Source: Armillaria gallica
Lineage: Eukaryota; Basidiomycota; Agaricomycetes; Agaricales; Physalacriaceae
Direction: 5' to 3'
DNA length: 64,000 nucleotides
Assembly (NCBI GenBank): GCA_037576215.1
Contig: JBANDB010000004.1
Location: 1,178,001-1,242,000 of the forward strand
Shown here: piece by piece, positions 22,212 through 34,867 of the stretch
How the letters are laid out: every line of letters begins with the position of its first letter
How positions within the stretch are numbered: the first letter of the stretch is position 1
Notes under the pieces: generated by a model
What the model was told of the DNA's origin: nothing
The model's input: only the letters and a program-made list of their open reading frames with translations
Database searches by the model: none
Program-made: the position numbers and the translations under genes

Positions 22212-23700
22212 TCATTTCACGAACGTTTGCTCTGCCAAAGGGCCTACTTTCCTCAGAGGCGGCGGCAGAGGAACATTACGATCGATCTTCTTCACGAAGA
22301 GATCGTCGAATGGGAGACATGATGAGGGTCGGGAGAGGGGGAGAGAGGAAGATGGACGGTGCCACTGCACTCCGTGTGAGAAGACGACGCTTTGGAGGGC
22401 GGGGCAGGCATTCGCCAGATGAACTTCGCAGGCTGTTTCCCTGACGACCATTGAGTGGTCCGAGTGACCGATGGTAGACAATGTCGAGCGTGTTCTTGCA
22501 CGTTTCGGGAGCGGGAGCCTCTCATCAAGCTCTTCCTTCGCTGTTTCCACTTGCGCTGTCCCAGGTTTACTTATGACTAGGATTTGAAGGATCTTGAAAT
22601 GAGGGACAACGGGAAACCAGCGTTCCTCGCCTCCCTCTCCCTCTATTTCAAGTTTTTCAATGGAGGGGCATATGACGATAGCACTGCGAAGTGTCTTTTC
22701 TTGGGTACGTTTGCCTATGGACTTGAACGTGAAGCAGAGACGGCAAACAGAGGGAGGGAGAGACTCGAGGGTAGTCCTAGGTCGAAACTTTCCATGTATC
22801 AGGGCAGAAATGGTGATGGACAGGTCAATCAGTGGTCGAGACAGGGCGAGGAGGATAATAAGATGTGGAGGGTGTTGGAGGGTCGTTAGATTGGGGAGCA
22901 GAGTGGTGCCTGTATGCGTGAAGGTGTCCTGAGTCTGTGTAGGAGTAGGCGGGAGCGGCGATAGCGGAGGCATCGGGAATAGAAATGATTGGCTTGGCGT
23001 GGTGGGCGCGGAGAGAAGACGGGTACGCGTAGGAGTGGCGGGAAGTGGCGTAGGGGGTGACGCGTCGTCGTCGTCATCATCAATGAGGCCGAGGAACGGA
23101 AAACGGAGGGAGACGACGTTGGTCTAGCCATCCCTGCCTGGAGAGACGTGTGTTCCTGAACTCGATATGGCATACTCCAAAGGCAGAGTGATGACGTAGG
23201 ATGTGTATATCAAAGGTAGGGAGTGAGAGTGAGCGGAGGTTGTCTATGCGTGCGAGTACACGGGGTATGAGGTGATAGACGCGTCGATCAGAGGACGAGA
23301 GGGCGCGAGGAGGTTGACATGATGCGAAGGGTTTGGAGAGTGGTAAGATTGGGGAGCAGAGTGTCAGCAGTATGCGTGAATGTATCCTGAGTCGGTGTTG
23401 AAGTATGCAGGAGCGGCGACAGCGAAGGCAGTGTAATTTGGAGAGAGACAATGCTCGTCTGCCCTCGGACGGATGAGTGTCGCCGAGTAAGAGATTTGGG
23501 GGAGTGCCGTGTGATGAGGAGCGCAGTACGGAGAGTAGAGCGAGTGATGTCAGTGAGAGGGATGAGAGGATCGTGGAGGCAACAGGTGAAGACGCGATGG
23601 GGCCAATTCCAAATTTCGAAGAGGAAGGTGCCTGATGCACGTAGCCGGCTTGATCCGATTTACCCGTGGTGCGACTTTTGCCTTTGCATATCCTCATTTT
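22212..23700 (-). pseudogene. Cassette copy B: decayed F-box-like gene
   Basis: Minus-strand fragments 23080-23697 and 22212-22973 hold VLARIDNLRSLSLPTFDIHI, SAFGVCHIEF, IEKLEIEGEGGEERW, ANACPALQSVVFSHGVQW and the C-terminal FDDLFVKKIDR. A block of about 150 bases is repeated inside the gene (22820-22980 and 23280-23440, the SRILLTLCSPI-like part). The order is that of copies A and D. Broken by frame changes. F-box identity is an inference from style only. Confidence 0.5.
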
Positions 23701-24330
23701 GATGTATCTTACTCACTGTTATGTGTTGAACACAGACCTAGTATGTGGTATGTACGTATTTTCATTCTCAATCGAAGCATCTCCAGCGAATCCCGTCAGA
23801 AACGCGTAGCTTCGCACTTAAGCAATTGGAACAAAGCGGCTTCAAGACTTGGAAAGTTGCATTATCACTTCCATGTTTCTTTCCTCCGTATATCTGTATT
23901 TCACTCCTCCTTCTTTCTGCCAGAAGGATATTGCGATAAAGTAGCTATAACAGCCCATTCTAGCTTCCACGCTCTCGCGAGACTCGAATACCTTTGTGGC
24001 AACGACCCTTGACCCTAGTCAGTCATTGTAAGGGATGCAATTTTCTATGGAGTTATTATTGCGTCATTCCTTTAGCTATATTTACATATGAGTTGCGGAC
24101 GCTACGTATGCGCCGTTTTCGGACATTTCATCACTTAATCTTTTACTCCTACCACCATGTCGTGTCTTTGACCTACTCTACTCTGGCAATATACGCCCGA
24201 ATCGTACTCAGTCTTGGGTTGAAGACCCTTCTCGTGGCAGATCCTTTACAGTCATATCCTCATGCTGTGGCACTGCGTCGGCGCCTTCGCCTCGTTTCAA
24301 CCGTCTTTGGGTGTCTAGACGATCCAGTTC
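23690..24330 (+). repeat. Duplicated segment (partner at 27175-27610)
   Basis: Shared blocks in order: GGAGGCAACAGGTGAA-like start, TCCATGTTTCTYTCCTC, GAAGGATRTTGC and GCGCCTYCGCCTCGTTTCAA. Likely remains of a duplicated gene. Nothing recognised in translation. Confidence 0.5.
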
Positions 24331-24339
24331 CTTGCGGTC

Positions 24340-25815
24340 ATTCAAAATTATAGTAACTGACGCTTGCACAACCTTCCGGCGCCTAGGAATCGCCGGTATT
24401 GCTCTGAATGATCGTGAGAGAAAAGGTATATTTTTGTATGCAATGACAACGTCATCCAACACTCAGAGGTGACCGATCAAAATTTACGAACTCAAAATTT
24501 CATACCTACTCCGAGTCACAGACCCTATTGATCAGATCGGGATTCTCTCGTATGTCTAAGTCCATCTTGCGGTAACCATTCTGGGGATTACGGGATTATG
24601 CAACATTCTTGATACTCTTCATGTTACTTTAAGCAACCGACCCAGCCTTGGAGTTCTCTAGATGAGCTGTTTCCCTTCCTTATTCTTATGTTGTCAACCT
24701 GTATTAACAGTTCTGCGATGCTTCAGGGTCTGATGCGGCTCGTCGCGGTGTCAGGCTTGGCTATGAGGTGACAGTTTCTTTTCAATCGTTACAAGAACTG
24801 ATTCGCTCTGAGCGCGTGTTCTCTTCTTGCTCTCGTGATGTTATGGCGGTTCCGCACCGATCTGTATGTTTTCACCCTCTGCCTTTAATCATCTCGCTAG
24901 ACTCTCACAGTTCCCGATTATATCGATTCCATCCTACCAAAATGCCGAGCCTCGTCTCTTGTGCGTTCATGACAGATCTGATACCACGTAGTGTTATGGA
25001 TATCGGTCTCCGCCGGTATGCGTGAGTCAACACACGCCTTCACTCAGTCTTCTCGGCACTGGCAATGCTCGCACTTTCTCTTACTTTCTCTAACCTTCTT
25101 GCTGCTACCAGAATACACTGGAACATCGTAGAATAAGGATACCTGGACTCTGTAGTATGTAAACACTGCTGTACTATTATATCTTTAGTTATCAACTCAC
25201 CTTTCAACCTCCACAGTCCCTGTGTGAACCTAAGTGATCAAGATCGGTTACGCTTAGCACTTGCCGTTCCACTCGCTTACCGACTACGCTTAGCGCTCAT
25301 CTGAAACCCAGTCAGTTAGACTTAGCGCTTGCTGACGCCCCGTTAACTACGCTTAGCGCTCGTTAACAAACTTACGAATCCCACTTGGTAATCGGACTCA
25401 GCTTACGGACATCCTCGCTCTCATCAGGCTTTTCTTCGAGTATTTACCCACTCATATATTACCTTGACTACCCATATTGTTAACACGTAGTCTGTGTCGA
25501 CTTCTCGGTACTTGATATGTGCTTACAACGAGCGTTTTGATATTCGTCCTAACTGAGTGTGCTGACAAACCTGGTGTTGATATCGATGAAGTGTGCACCT
25601 CGGATGTCTTCCTATAATGGATCTCGACATTCTGTTATCTGAGCATGAGTAATCTGATGGAAATGGTTCGTCCTTGGGGTCATGGAAACGAGGGTCTTGA
25701 TTTTCACGTATAATGTAAACAAATATTTAGCCATAAATCATCATGTCTGGAATCACTTCCGTGTACACTAGCATCCCGCACGACAGCGGAAAATGTCATC
25801 AGTTTAGACCGTAAA
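24340..25815. other. No gene recognised
   Basis: Only short open frames with no family likeness. It contains the small repeat cluster at 25247-25367. Confidence 0.5.
25247..25367. repeat. Cluster of four GCTTAGCRCTYG units
   Basis: Four copies of a unit close to ACTACGCTTAGCGCTCG lie 25-45 bases apart (near 25248, 25284, 25317 and 25348). The core AGCGCT is palindromic. Could be a short minisatellite or a cluster of protein sites. Confidence 0.5.
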
Positions 25816-26255
25816 AAGTGGAAATTAGACGCGCGCTAAAAACGAACTCACGGGACAAAGTACAAAGCTTCCGTCATGATGCTGGATTGCCCTTCGCTTA
25901 CGCAGAGATTTTGTCACCAGATCACCGAAGCCATAGAAATACGCAGGGCTCGCTGTATGGTCACCGGTGTAGATTGAGCGATTCTCTCGGAAGCAATCCT
26001 AAATGCTTTTTTCAAATCAGTCATGCATTTAATACACGAGGCGATGCTTCTGGTTTGAGTAATCATTCATTACCTCTTCACTCTGAAAGGACCCGCCGCC
26101 CGACGGATAGCATGATATTAAATAATATCTCGTTACGGTAATGCTGGTCCCGGAATCGTTCAGATCTAAAGGGGGAGGAAGAGAAAGATCACACATTACC
26201 CGTTTTTTTCTTCCGTGCTCGCAGCCGTAAGACCTGGAGCCTGACAATTTTCCTT

Positions 26256-26830
26256 CTATGCTGGCTTGCGTTGAGGTCGAATCACTCCTCTCCTTTCATG
26301 AACCTCTGCTCCGTCAAAGGGATGACTTTCCTCGGAGGCGGCGGCGGTGGAACACCGCGATCGATCTTCACAAAGAGGTCGTCGAATGGGAGGCACGACA
26401 AGGATCGGAAGTAGGGGAGATGCAGTAGCAAGGGAGATGGACGGCGCCACTGTACTCCACTCGGAAAGACGACATGTTGGAGGGCATCCACTGGCAAAAG
26501 CGAGGTTTATTTTGTCAGGTGGAAGCAGGAGAGAGCTGAAAAGGAATGTACCATGTCCAGAAGTATACACCGCCAAGGGACCTGATGAGTATGAGAGAAG
26601 CAATCAAAGACGAGTATGATTGAGGAACTGTCGGACTTGCGGAGTCCAAAAAGGAATGGCGTGATGACAGAAATCAGGTAATGACAACCACCCGCCCTAA
26701 AATCTGGAAAGTAGCACAAGCGGCCTGACCTGGTCAAAATAAAACTTTTCCTCATCCAGACAGGCTCCCCCGTCTCATTCGTCAGCATCTCCGAACACAA
26801 CTTACTCATCGCTTCTTTCCTCATTTCTCT
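26256..26830 (-). pseudogene. Cassette copy C: fragment of the F-box-like gene
   Basis: Minus-strand pieces 26507-26824 and 26256-26603 resemble copy D: GRLCYFPDFRAGGCHYLI against GRQRHFLNFRAGVCRLIL, then LPPDKIN, a CPTCRLSEWS block, and FDDLFVKIDRGVPPPPPPRK with the C-terminal LTEQRFMKGEE. The leucine-rich middle part is missing, so this copy is internally deleted. Confidence 0.5.
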
Positions 26831-27174
26831 ACTTAGTACCTAGCCCATGCACTGTTAGGAACAGTGCGAGAACGGACGGACGCGGATTCTGACCGAGCCG
26901 TGTGACGGTTTAGAGCGGGCAGAAGTAGTTTTTCCGGTTTTTGTAGAGTTCCGTACCTAGGATTTTCCCCATCGATCGATTCTATCTCTCGGAGTCAACG
27001 AGGGTTCCAACAGCACCACCGTTGGTTAGCTAACACACTTTGCCACCATTGCCTTCCTTTTCTGACATCTACCGCCTCAAGTCCCAGCATGCTGACCGCC
27101 GATTATCAATGATGTTTGTCTGAGAGAAATTTGAGAGAAATTCGAGTTCGTCAATAGCGCTAAGTTAAGGAGGC

Positions 27175-27610
27175 AACAGGTGAAAACAAGGGTTATGTTT
27201 GTTATGTTTAATGTTCATTTCCAACATTTGAAAAGGACGGTGGCCAGTCCAATTATATCCGGCCTCGATGTCAGTGGGACTCCATGCTCGGGAAATTTGG
27301 ATTTGACTTCAAGGCTTGTATCGTCGCCTCCATGTTTCTCTCCTCAGTGTACCTGCATTTAATGTGTTCTCTCTTTGATTTTTCCTGAAAGGATGTTGCT
27401 TCTATTTGCATTCAGAAGATGATACAGTCGCAGTACTAGCCCGATCCACCTGTTACCTTTCAGGATTATTCAAGACCTCCATTACGATGCCTCTTATTGG
27501 TCTGGTTTCCTTGATGGTGGTAATTCCTTGTGCTGTCGTGGTTGCGCTGATTGCTGAGCGCCTCCGCCTCGTTTCAATCATATTGTATAGCTACAAATTG
27601 GGTTCCGTGA
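27175..27610 (+). repeat. Duplicated segment (partner at 23690-24330)
   Basis: See the partner entry. The end encodes LIAERLRLVS, the partner LRRRLRLVS. Not recognised. Confidence 0.5.
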
Positions 27611-27964
27611 GGGTATTCCAAACTATATCGAGTGATAGCTCGAGACACATTTAACTGACAAGCGCAGCGGTAACACCATCCGCAGCTCTTTTGGAGCAAC
27701 AGGTGACCACCGGTACTAACCTATTCTGTCTGTCAGCGTCTACGTTGAGGGATTCTCTTGGGAGTAATCCTCAGAGTTGTGTTTAGATAGGCCGTGAATT
27801 TGATACATGAGACAATATAATGCTTCTCCCTTGAATGATCAACGAGTTATCCACTCACTCAAAAATGAATTAGTGAGATGACAGCAACAAAATAAAATCA
27901 AATTGATCATGCAGATCCAAAGGTGTATTTAGGGATTAAAGTGCCCATTTGGTTTACTTCCATA

Positions 27965-28150
27965 TAGGAGTATCCGATCGTAACGGTGTGATAGACTGTG
28001 CCATGGAATGAGGATAGTTCTAACCTCAGGTGCTGCCGATGCTCTGGATCGCTACTTCCAGTTTTTATCGCGGTTCTTCAAGCCAGGAATGGAATAAGCC
28101 CCTGCGATGCGCTCACAGCAATAAGACTTGCGTCAAACAAGTTTTAAACC
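27965..28150. repeat. Dispersed repeat, copy 1 of 3
   Basis: Shares AACCTCAGGTGCTGC, TTCAAGCCAGGAATRGA and AAGTTTTAAACCCGAT with 56270-56475, in the same order. A shorter third copy lies at 44228-44300. Confidence 0.6.
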
Positions 28151-28461
28151 CGATAAATCACCTCTTTGGTTTGGTTTGCATAAGTATGTAACTTTCACTT
28201 ATTTCATGCTCACCACCAGAATTTGTCCGCAGGACCCGGAGCCTGACAATTGCTTCACAGGTTTAGCTAGTCCGTACTCGTATCCTATTCCTAGAGGCCC
28301 TGTGCCAAAACGGCCAATGAGGTACGTTTTATAAACTGCCTTGAACTTCATGTTTCTATTCTGCCTTGTATGCGACTGGTGTGAGCGTCAGAATCATACT
28401 GTTAGCCCTCACCTCGTTCTTGCGGTATCCTCTCTCTTCTCCCCACCTGCAAAAACTGAAC

Positions 28462-31400
28462 ATGGAACGCAATATCCACTCCGACAATCAAGATGGAGAT
28501 CTACGGTGTCTTGAGCCGAATGACGACGGGAGCCCGGTTGTAGAAAGACCTGGCAAATCTCCACGGGCCCCAAGCCAAATTGATGGGCCTGGAGAGTCTC
28601 CAAAGACATTGGCAGAATCTGTCAGTACGGCAGAAGGGATGGATTTCGCCTCCTCCCACTCGACAGCGGCGGAAACAACCCCAGAGGCATTTCTTCTGAC
28701 GGATGTTCATAGGGCACCTCCAAGAGTGCGAACTAGTACGTGTATGTCGTTAAGCAGTCCACTCTTTCCTCACACGTACTTATAGTCGATCCTGATCCTT
28801 ATGTACCGAGTCTCCCTTTTGAAGAAGCGGGGCCAACATCCAGGATTTGGCGGGCATATCTGGATGAGAGCTTCATTGATGACACCAATACGCTTGGAAA
28901 CCAGAGAGGAGAACTTAATATTCTCCTAGTTTTCGTGAGTTGGTTCAGTCAAATATGAATTACGTCGTGACTTTAATTGTGTTGTCTTTTGTAGGCGGGA
29001 TTATTCTCCGCAGTTGTCAGCAACTACATTGGGCAGTTAGCAGTACAGTTTCAACCAAACTATCAGGAAATGACTGCTCTTTTGCTGTTCGATCAGATCA
29101 ATATTCAGCGCGCGCTAGCTAACGGCACTTCCCTTGATGATATCACCACTTCCGGCACCGACCCTACCGCTCCTTTTACTCCGGACCCGAATACTGTTTT
29201 CATAAATGGGCTCTGGTTGGCGAGTCTCACTCTCAGTCTTATAACTGCATTTTTCGCCATTCTTATAGATGCATGGTATTGCCATTATCTATCGCCCATC
29301 GTTGGAGAACCCAAAGTTCGCGCCCGTACCCGACATTTGCGTTACAAAGGCCTTATAAAATGGCGCGTCCGCGCCTCCATTAGCTTCCTACAACTTCTGT
29401 TGCATTTTTCCCTCATCATATTCTTCTGCGGCCTTACACTCTCCGTCGTGACAGAGAACATCACATCGGCAGTTGTGATGTTCGGGATATTCACTCTCAG
29501 TTGGTCCTTTTACCTCATATCCAGTTCTATCCCTCTGTTTAAGCCAGAGTGTCCCTGGAAAACGCCCCTCACTTTTCTTATATCTGCTATCAGCACGCGG
29601 TCACTTGAACCAATTACTGCAGTCACTGGGGCGGAAGTCAAGAATCTCTCAGAAGTCGATAAGGTGCAGGATATTGAGATTGATGCTGCGGAGGAATCAC
29701 GTATTGAAAATGAAGTTGATGCGCTTCATTGGTTATACGAGAGATCGTCGACCTCGGCCATCCATCGTACCATTATCCAGGCTCTTGCTGGATTATCCCC
29801 AGACTATATTGCACGTGTTGAGGAAGTTTTCAGCCCTCACTGGGCTAACATTCGAGATGAGAAGGACAGAATGTTGATGGATTGTATGGAGCTATCCAAA
29901 GAGGGGTCTACTCGGTGGATTCCCAGGGATATTCCCAATATCGACATCAGGATCGAGGCGCTCCTCCGGTTGGAGATTCTGTTCCCTGCTTTGCGCAGGA
30001 AGTTCCCATCCAGACTCTTCGGAGAGTATCATCTAGATTTTTCAACGGAACTTTCCAATACGTTGTCGATAACTCTATCTGTCATCGATGATGCACATAT
30101 TGAGAAGCCTATGCAGAACCAAGTCGTCGTGGACGCTTTAGCAGACAATGGCGTTCACCATCCTCTCGTCTGGAAGAAGCTCTTAGACCATTATGTGGAC
30201 AAAGAAAAGATGTTTCATGACCTGTGGGACGTCTTGACCATCAAGATGTGTCTCAACTTGGTAACCGGCATATATCACCCTCACCACAGTCTTCCAGAGT
30301 CGTACAGCTGCAGTTTGACGTACGCCTCAGTAACATATTATAAACAAAAACTTCTGACAGGCCTTCTCATGTTCTTCTCGACATCCGAGTCAAACACCGA
30401 CGCAGTCGGTGACGAGCGAAGACTCTTGCTCGCCATTGTACGCGCCTTGGCGCCCGACGCAGCCCCATCAACCTTTAATTCGCACCAAGCTTATCCGTTG
30501 GATCGTGATTCTACGATTTCCAAGTATCGGCTGCTGCGCGTTGCATTACATGCGATAAACAAAGCCATTAATGATCATGCCGTTGATAATTCCTCGAAAC
30601 AATGGCGCACCGATACTTTCTGGGCGATACACTCTTATATGACGTCTGGTTTATTTGCCGAGCGTTCCTGGAGAAATTCGGAGGATTCAGAGTTTAAGGA
30701 CCTCTGCTGGACCTTCCACGCTGATGCTCTTGCATGCATGGCTTCACTTATGGGTAAAAGCCGCGAGGACTGGGTCGTTGAATGGAACGCAGATCGTGCC
30801 AAGAAGCCTACATTTTTGAATATCCTACAATTCATCCATGATGAAGGTGTAGCAAATATACCCCGTCTACCCCCCGTTGGAGTCATCCCTGATCCTACTC
30901 ACCATGCTGACTCTATAATTGGCGTAGTCGGCTTGTTATTGCATCAGGCATTCTCTCGGGGAATTCCTGGGGCGTATGAAGCCTTCCGAGAGACAGACAG
31001 TTTGCGTTATATTGAAAAGAAAAGCAGCCTCCGCCCAGGACTCATCGAATTACTGCGCGTTTATATCACTGGGGCTTCGAAAGCGGTGAATCTTCCGAAT
31101 ATTCAATCTGACGGTTTTCTTCATTGGCATTTTCAAGACCTCCATCGAACAGATGTCGTTCGCTGCATTTGTGCGAGCATTGCCCTCAGCGGCACCGAGC
31201 CAGGTCCTATCTTATCCTCCCTGGTTTCAATTAATCCCAATCACTCTGGATGGAATGGAATCATGGAATCATTGAAGTCACCAACTCACGAAAATTCCAG
31301 TATAAATGAGACTGTCGAGATTTTAGATGAATGTCTCCAGGCGGCAAGGCGTGGCAGGAATGTTATCAATCAGGTATATGGATATAAAGTCTCCAATCCA

Positions 31401-31553
31401 CCGTCAACTGAATACTCTCCTATAGCCATCGACGAGTGTCAACCCTCAAAACGGGTCGCCCAACACTCGACGTCAATCCCGACGGCCAAATTGGAGGAGG
31501 AATTCATGGAATGGGAGTGTAGACGAAGAAGCGATAGGACTTTAGGTCCGTAA
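28462..31553 (+). CDS. DUF6535-domain membrane protein, three exons
   Basis: Exons 28462-28735, 28786-28934 and 28995-31553 join in frame through introns of 50 bp (GTACGT..TATAG) and 60 bp (GTGAGT..TGTAG), giving about 993 residues. The start is ATG 28462, after which the frame is open. The N-terminal 90 residues are polar. The DUF6535 region follows: RIWRAYLDESFIDD, a first hydrophobic segment (AGLFSAVVSNYIGQLAV), then spans near FINGLWLASLTLSLITAFFA, FLQLLLHFSLIIFFCGLTL and AVVMFGIFTLSWSFYLISS. The long C-terminal part is soluble and unrecognised. DUF6535 proteins are abundant in Agaricomycetes and their role is unknown. No lesion seen. Confidence 0.88.
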
Positions 31554-31819
31554 TGATCAGCGAGACTGACGCATGATCACCTCGAAAGTTTTGTATGATA
31601 GTGAACGGCGCCGATTCGTGTTTCTGACAGTATTATTTCCCCCCTTCCTTCTCGCCTCACGAACTTATGATTTGGATATGGAATTGTGTGTAGTAGCTTG
31701 TGTACTGTAAACGGTGCCTGTCACCCTTGCGGAAGAAGAAAAGCCCTGAGACCTATTTTTATGGCCGGTCCGGTGCGGCTGTCCTTGAAGATAGTATGCT
31801 GAAGTCGTCCATCGTCAAA

Positions 31820-32900
31820 GCTGCAAAGAATGAAGATAGTTTAATTCTGTATAAATACACGAAAGATGGTAAGGATGCAGTAAATCGTGATAAAAACGAA
31901 AAGCGCACGAGGGGTACAACAACCAGTGTTCTTTATGGTAGCCTCCGGGAATCTACGAGGTATTGTTAGGACATGGAAGGTGAATAACAAGATGGATGAA
32001 ACAGACATGCAACAAATACTCATGAACGCTCTCCCATCACCTTGAGCTCTGTCTCGTAACATTGCAGGGAGCTGTGATCGTTCCTTGAATATTGTTTGAA
32101 GAGCATCTCGCTATAGGTGGGGACAAAAGGTTTCTCCGCGCTTTGTGCCCTGGGGGTACTCCCCTCCTTCAGAAAGACGAGTTTTCTTCCGAGAAGGCGG
32201 TGGAACATGACGAAAGATCTTCGATTGGGAGATGTGACGACCGTAGAGTAGCCCGATGGAGCGGGGTGTTGAGTCGGAGAGCGTTGGCTTGGTGCAGAGA
32301 ACGCATTTAGGTGGTGGGAGACGGTGACATGGACAGGGGAGAGTTATCGTCGTCAATGATGGAAGGCTGAGAACGATGATGTTCATCTGGCTACGTATCC
32401 ACCCGAAGAGACGAAGGTCGTCAAACCTGATATGGCAGCGACCAACCGCAACACGACGTATAGATAAAAGGAGTGATATGCTTGGGCCTGATTTTTTTCT
32501 CCTCGTAGATAGTAAGCGGAAACGAGCACCACAATGTTCCAAGGCGAGGTAAACATGAAGCGAAATGAATCCCCATATATCCTTTATGTCACTGTGCCGT
32601 AAGACGTCTCTGTGCAAAGCATACATATCGAAGGAACGGCTCCCGGAGAAATTCAAAGTCGGTAACTGTGAGTATGGGAACATGTTATAATGAATCGTGA
32701 CATCAACACCTGTAGTTGATTCATACCCATCACGGAAGTCGAACAGTTTCGCCAGAAGACGTTGATTCTTGCGCTCTTGAGAGAAAGAAAGGAGAACCTG
32801 AAAAACTAAGGTCAAAGAAACGCACAATATCTAAACGCATCCCCAAATCAAGCTGCTATAACATGGTTCTAAGCAAGATGATAAGGAGAAGGGAAGAATA
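31820..32900 (-). pseudogene. Cassette copy E: second-gene relic and spacer
   Basis: A 238-codon open stretch (32111-32827) includes STTGVDVTIHYNMFPYSQLP and SQSKIFRHVPPPSRKK. Both segments have counterparts in copy A (STTSVDVTIYTKVFTQSQIS near 20900 and SQSKIVHYVLPSFRK near 21060). The spacer 31820-32060 resembles 21850-22090. Together with copy D it forms the third cassette. Function unknown. Confidence 0.5.
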
Positions 32901-33239
32901 ACATGCTCGAATCACGCCACAGTCCCAATATGGGCATCAACGGTTCGGAGTAAGCGGGAGTAGAAGACATGTAATTGATGCTGCCATCATCGTCGGTGAC
33001 GGTAATAATTACAGAGGGAAGTCGTCAGGTAGTGACTTTAATTGATTAGACACGAGGTGGAGCAATCTGAGCGGAGCCAAGCTTAATCCCCGGACGTATT
33101 AATGACCAGCTGACGTACAGCTCTTCATATCTTTCCATACGAGGGGAGGAGCGGCGAGAAAGCGTCGAATGATCACCGGATAAGCGTAAACACTCTTGAA
33201 TGAACTGAGATGTTGAAGGTTAACGGGGTCGAAAGGTAC

Positions 33240-33430
33240 AAAGGGGGAGCAACGAATATAATTGGGTATAAATCCACAAGTCGCAGGATAGATAATGATA
33301 ATGATATATACATCGATCAATTTGTCTTGATGGCGACGGTAGAGCGATTTACGGAGCAACGTTTTAAGTCTGAATAGCAAGAACGGAGAAGAAGCGTGCC
33401 TAACGCTACACCAGCGCCATCACCATCTTT
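33240..33430 (-). repeat. Cassette copy D: spacer
   Basis: Matches 20160-20345 (reverse) and 21850-22090 (same orientation), including TTGATGGCGACGG and AACAAGAACGGAGAA-like blocks. Confidence 0.55.
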
Positions 33431-33434
33431 CCAG

Positions 33435-34867
33435 CACCTTGGACATCAACCTCGACCTGCTCGCGGCAACGTTGTATCGAATTATTATGCCTACTAGGGC
33501 TCGATTTGAAAAACAGGGGTCGTCGTCGTCATCGCTTGCGTTGAGGTCGAAGCACCGCTCTTCTTTCATGAACCGTTGTTCTGCCAAAGGGACGACATTC
33601 CTAGGAAGCGGAGGAAGAAAAACATCGCAATCGATCACGAAGAGATCGTCGAATGGGAGACAAGGCGAGGATCAGAAGTGGAGGAGAGTCGGTAGCGAGG
33701 GGGATGTATGGAGCCATTGTACTCCGTTTTTGAAGACGACACGTTGAAGGACAGGGCATGCGTTGGCTAGACGAGAGTGGGGGGAGTGACTAATCATTGA
33801 CGAAGTTGATCGCGTCTCTTCGCCGGCATCTCCTTCTATTTCGAGTTCTTCCATGTTATGGCATACCGCATAGATTGGCATAGAGATGGTGATAGACGCG
33901 TCAACTAGAGGACGAGAGGGCACGAGGAAAATAATATGATGTGGAAGGCCCTGGAGGGCGGCGAGGGCAGGGAGCAGAGTAGTAGCTATATGTGTGAAGA
34001 AATCTTGAGTCGGCGGGAGCGGCGACAGCGGAGGCGTGGGAAGTAGAAAGTGTCCGCTTGGTGGGATGGGCACTGAGAGAAGACGGATGAGGGCAGGGGT
34101 GGCAGAAAGTGGCGTAGGTGGTGACGAGACATCGTCGTCATCGAGAGTGACGGAAACGGAGGGAGACAATGTTAGTCTGGCCATTGAGATATGTGCGAAG
34201 CTTAGCCTCGGCCTGTGCAGGCAGACATGTGTTCCCGAACTCGATATAGCGTAGTCCAAAGGCAGAGCGGCGGCGTAGGATGTGGAGATCAAAGGAAGGG
34301 AGTGTTAACGAGCGGAGATTGTCCATGCATGCGAATACGCGTGGTACTATGAGATACGCTTTAGTCTGTGCTGGTGGCCATGCAAATGGTGTACGTGAGA
34401 GACGTTGAATCCCGCCGCGTGACAAGGAACACCTCCAGCACGTCGAGATTCCGAGCCTGCCTGCGCTGCAGACAGAAAGCCATGAAAGAGCAGGGTAGGC
34501 ACCAACATGCACCGAAGGAATGAGAGATAACAGTAACACCTCCACTGGAAGGGGCGAGGTTAGCGGTATCGGCTTGGGGGGGAGATAGGTGGGTCGAGGG
34601 AGGACCTGAACGCAATATGCTTCTATGACGCAGGCATGTTCCTCGATCAACGTCTAGAGGGCCTATGAATATCACCCATCGATGCTCACTTAATGTCGCG
34701 GAAACCTTGCTCCCCTCATCCTCTTCCACTAGTTCTTCTACGGTTCCGACTCGTTCCAGTGCCCTCCGCGGCGGCTTGAAAATAGTTGACATCCTCTTCA
34801 TCAGCAGGCCTCCCACTTTGACTTGTAACACTGTGGCTATATACCCCCGCCGGAGGAGTAAGTTCAT
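33435..34867 (-). pseudogene. Cassette copy D: F-box-like gene, C-terminal two thirds
   Basis: The most complete copy. Minus-strand pieces 34361-34867, 34138-34650, 33672-34292 and 33420-33638 encode in order KRMSTIFKPPRRALE, VDRGTCLRHRSILRSGPPST, SPLPVEVLLLSLIPS, VFACMDNLRSLTLPSFDLHI, SAFGLRYIEFGNTCLPAQAE, NMEELEIEGDAGEE, ANACPVLQRVVFKNGVQW and KEERCFDLNASDDDDD. Frames differ between pieces, so either introns or frameshifts separate them. The style is that of F-box/leucine-rich proteins of mushrooms. No F-box was confirmed. Confidence 0.5.

Noticed and set aside
25247..25367. CRISPR-like spaced repeats
   Set aside because: The units are short and imperfect, the spacing is irregular and the context is fungal.
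32111..32827. Intact 238-residue gene on the minus strand
   Set aside because: Its parts match broken copies elsewhere in different frames and no domain is recognisable, so the open frame is treated as a relic.
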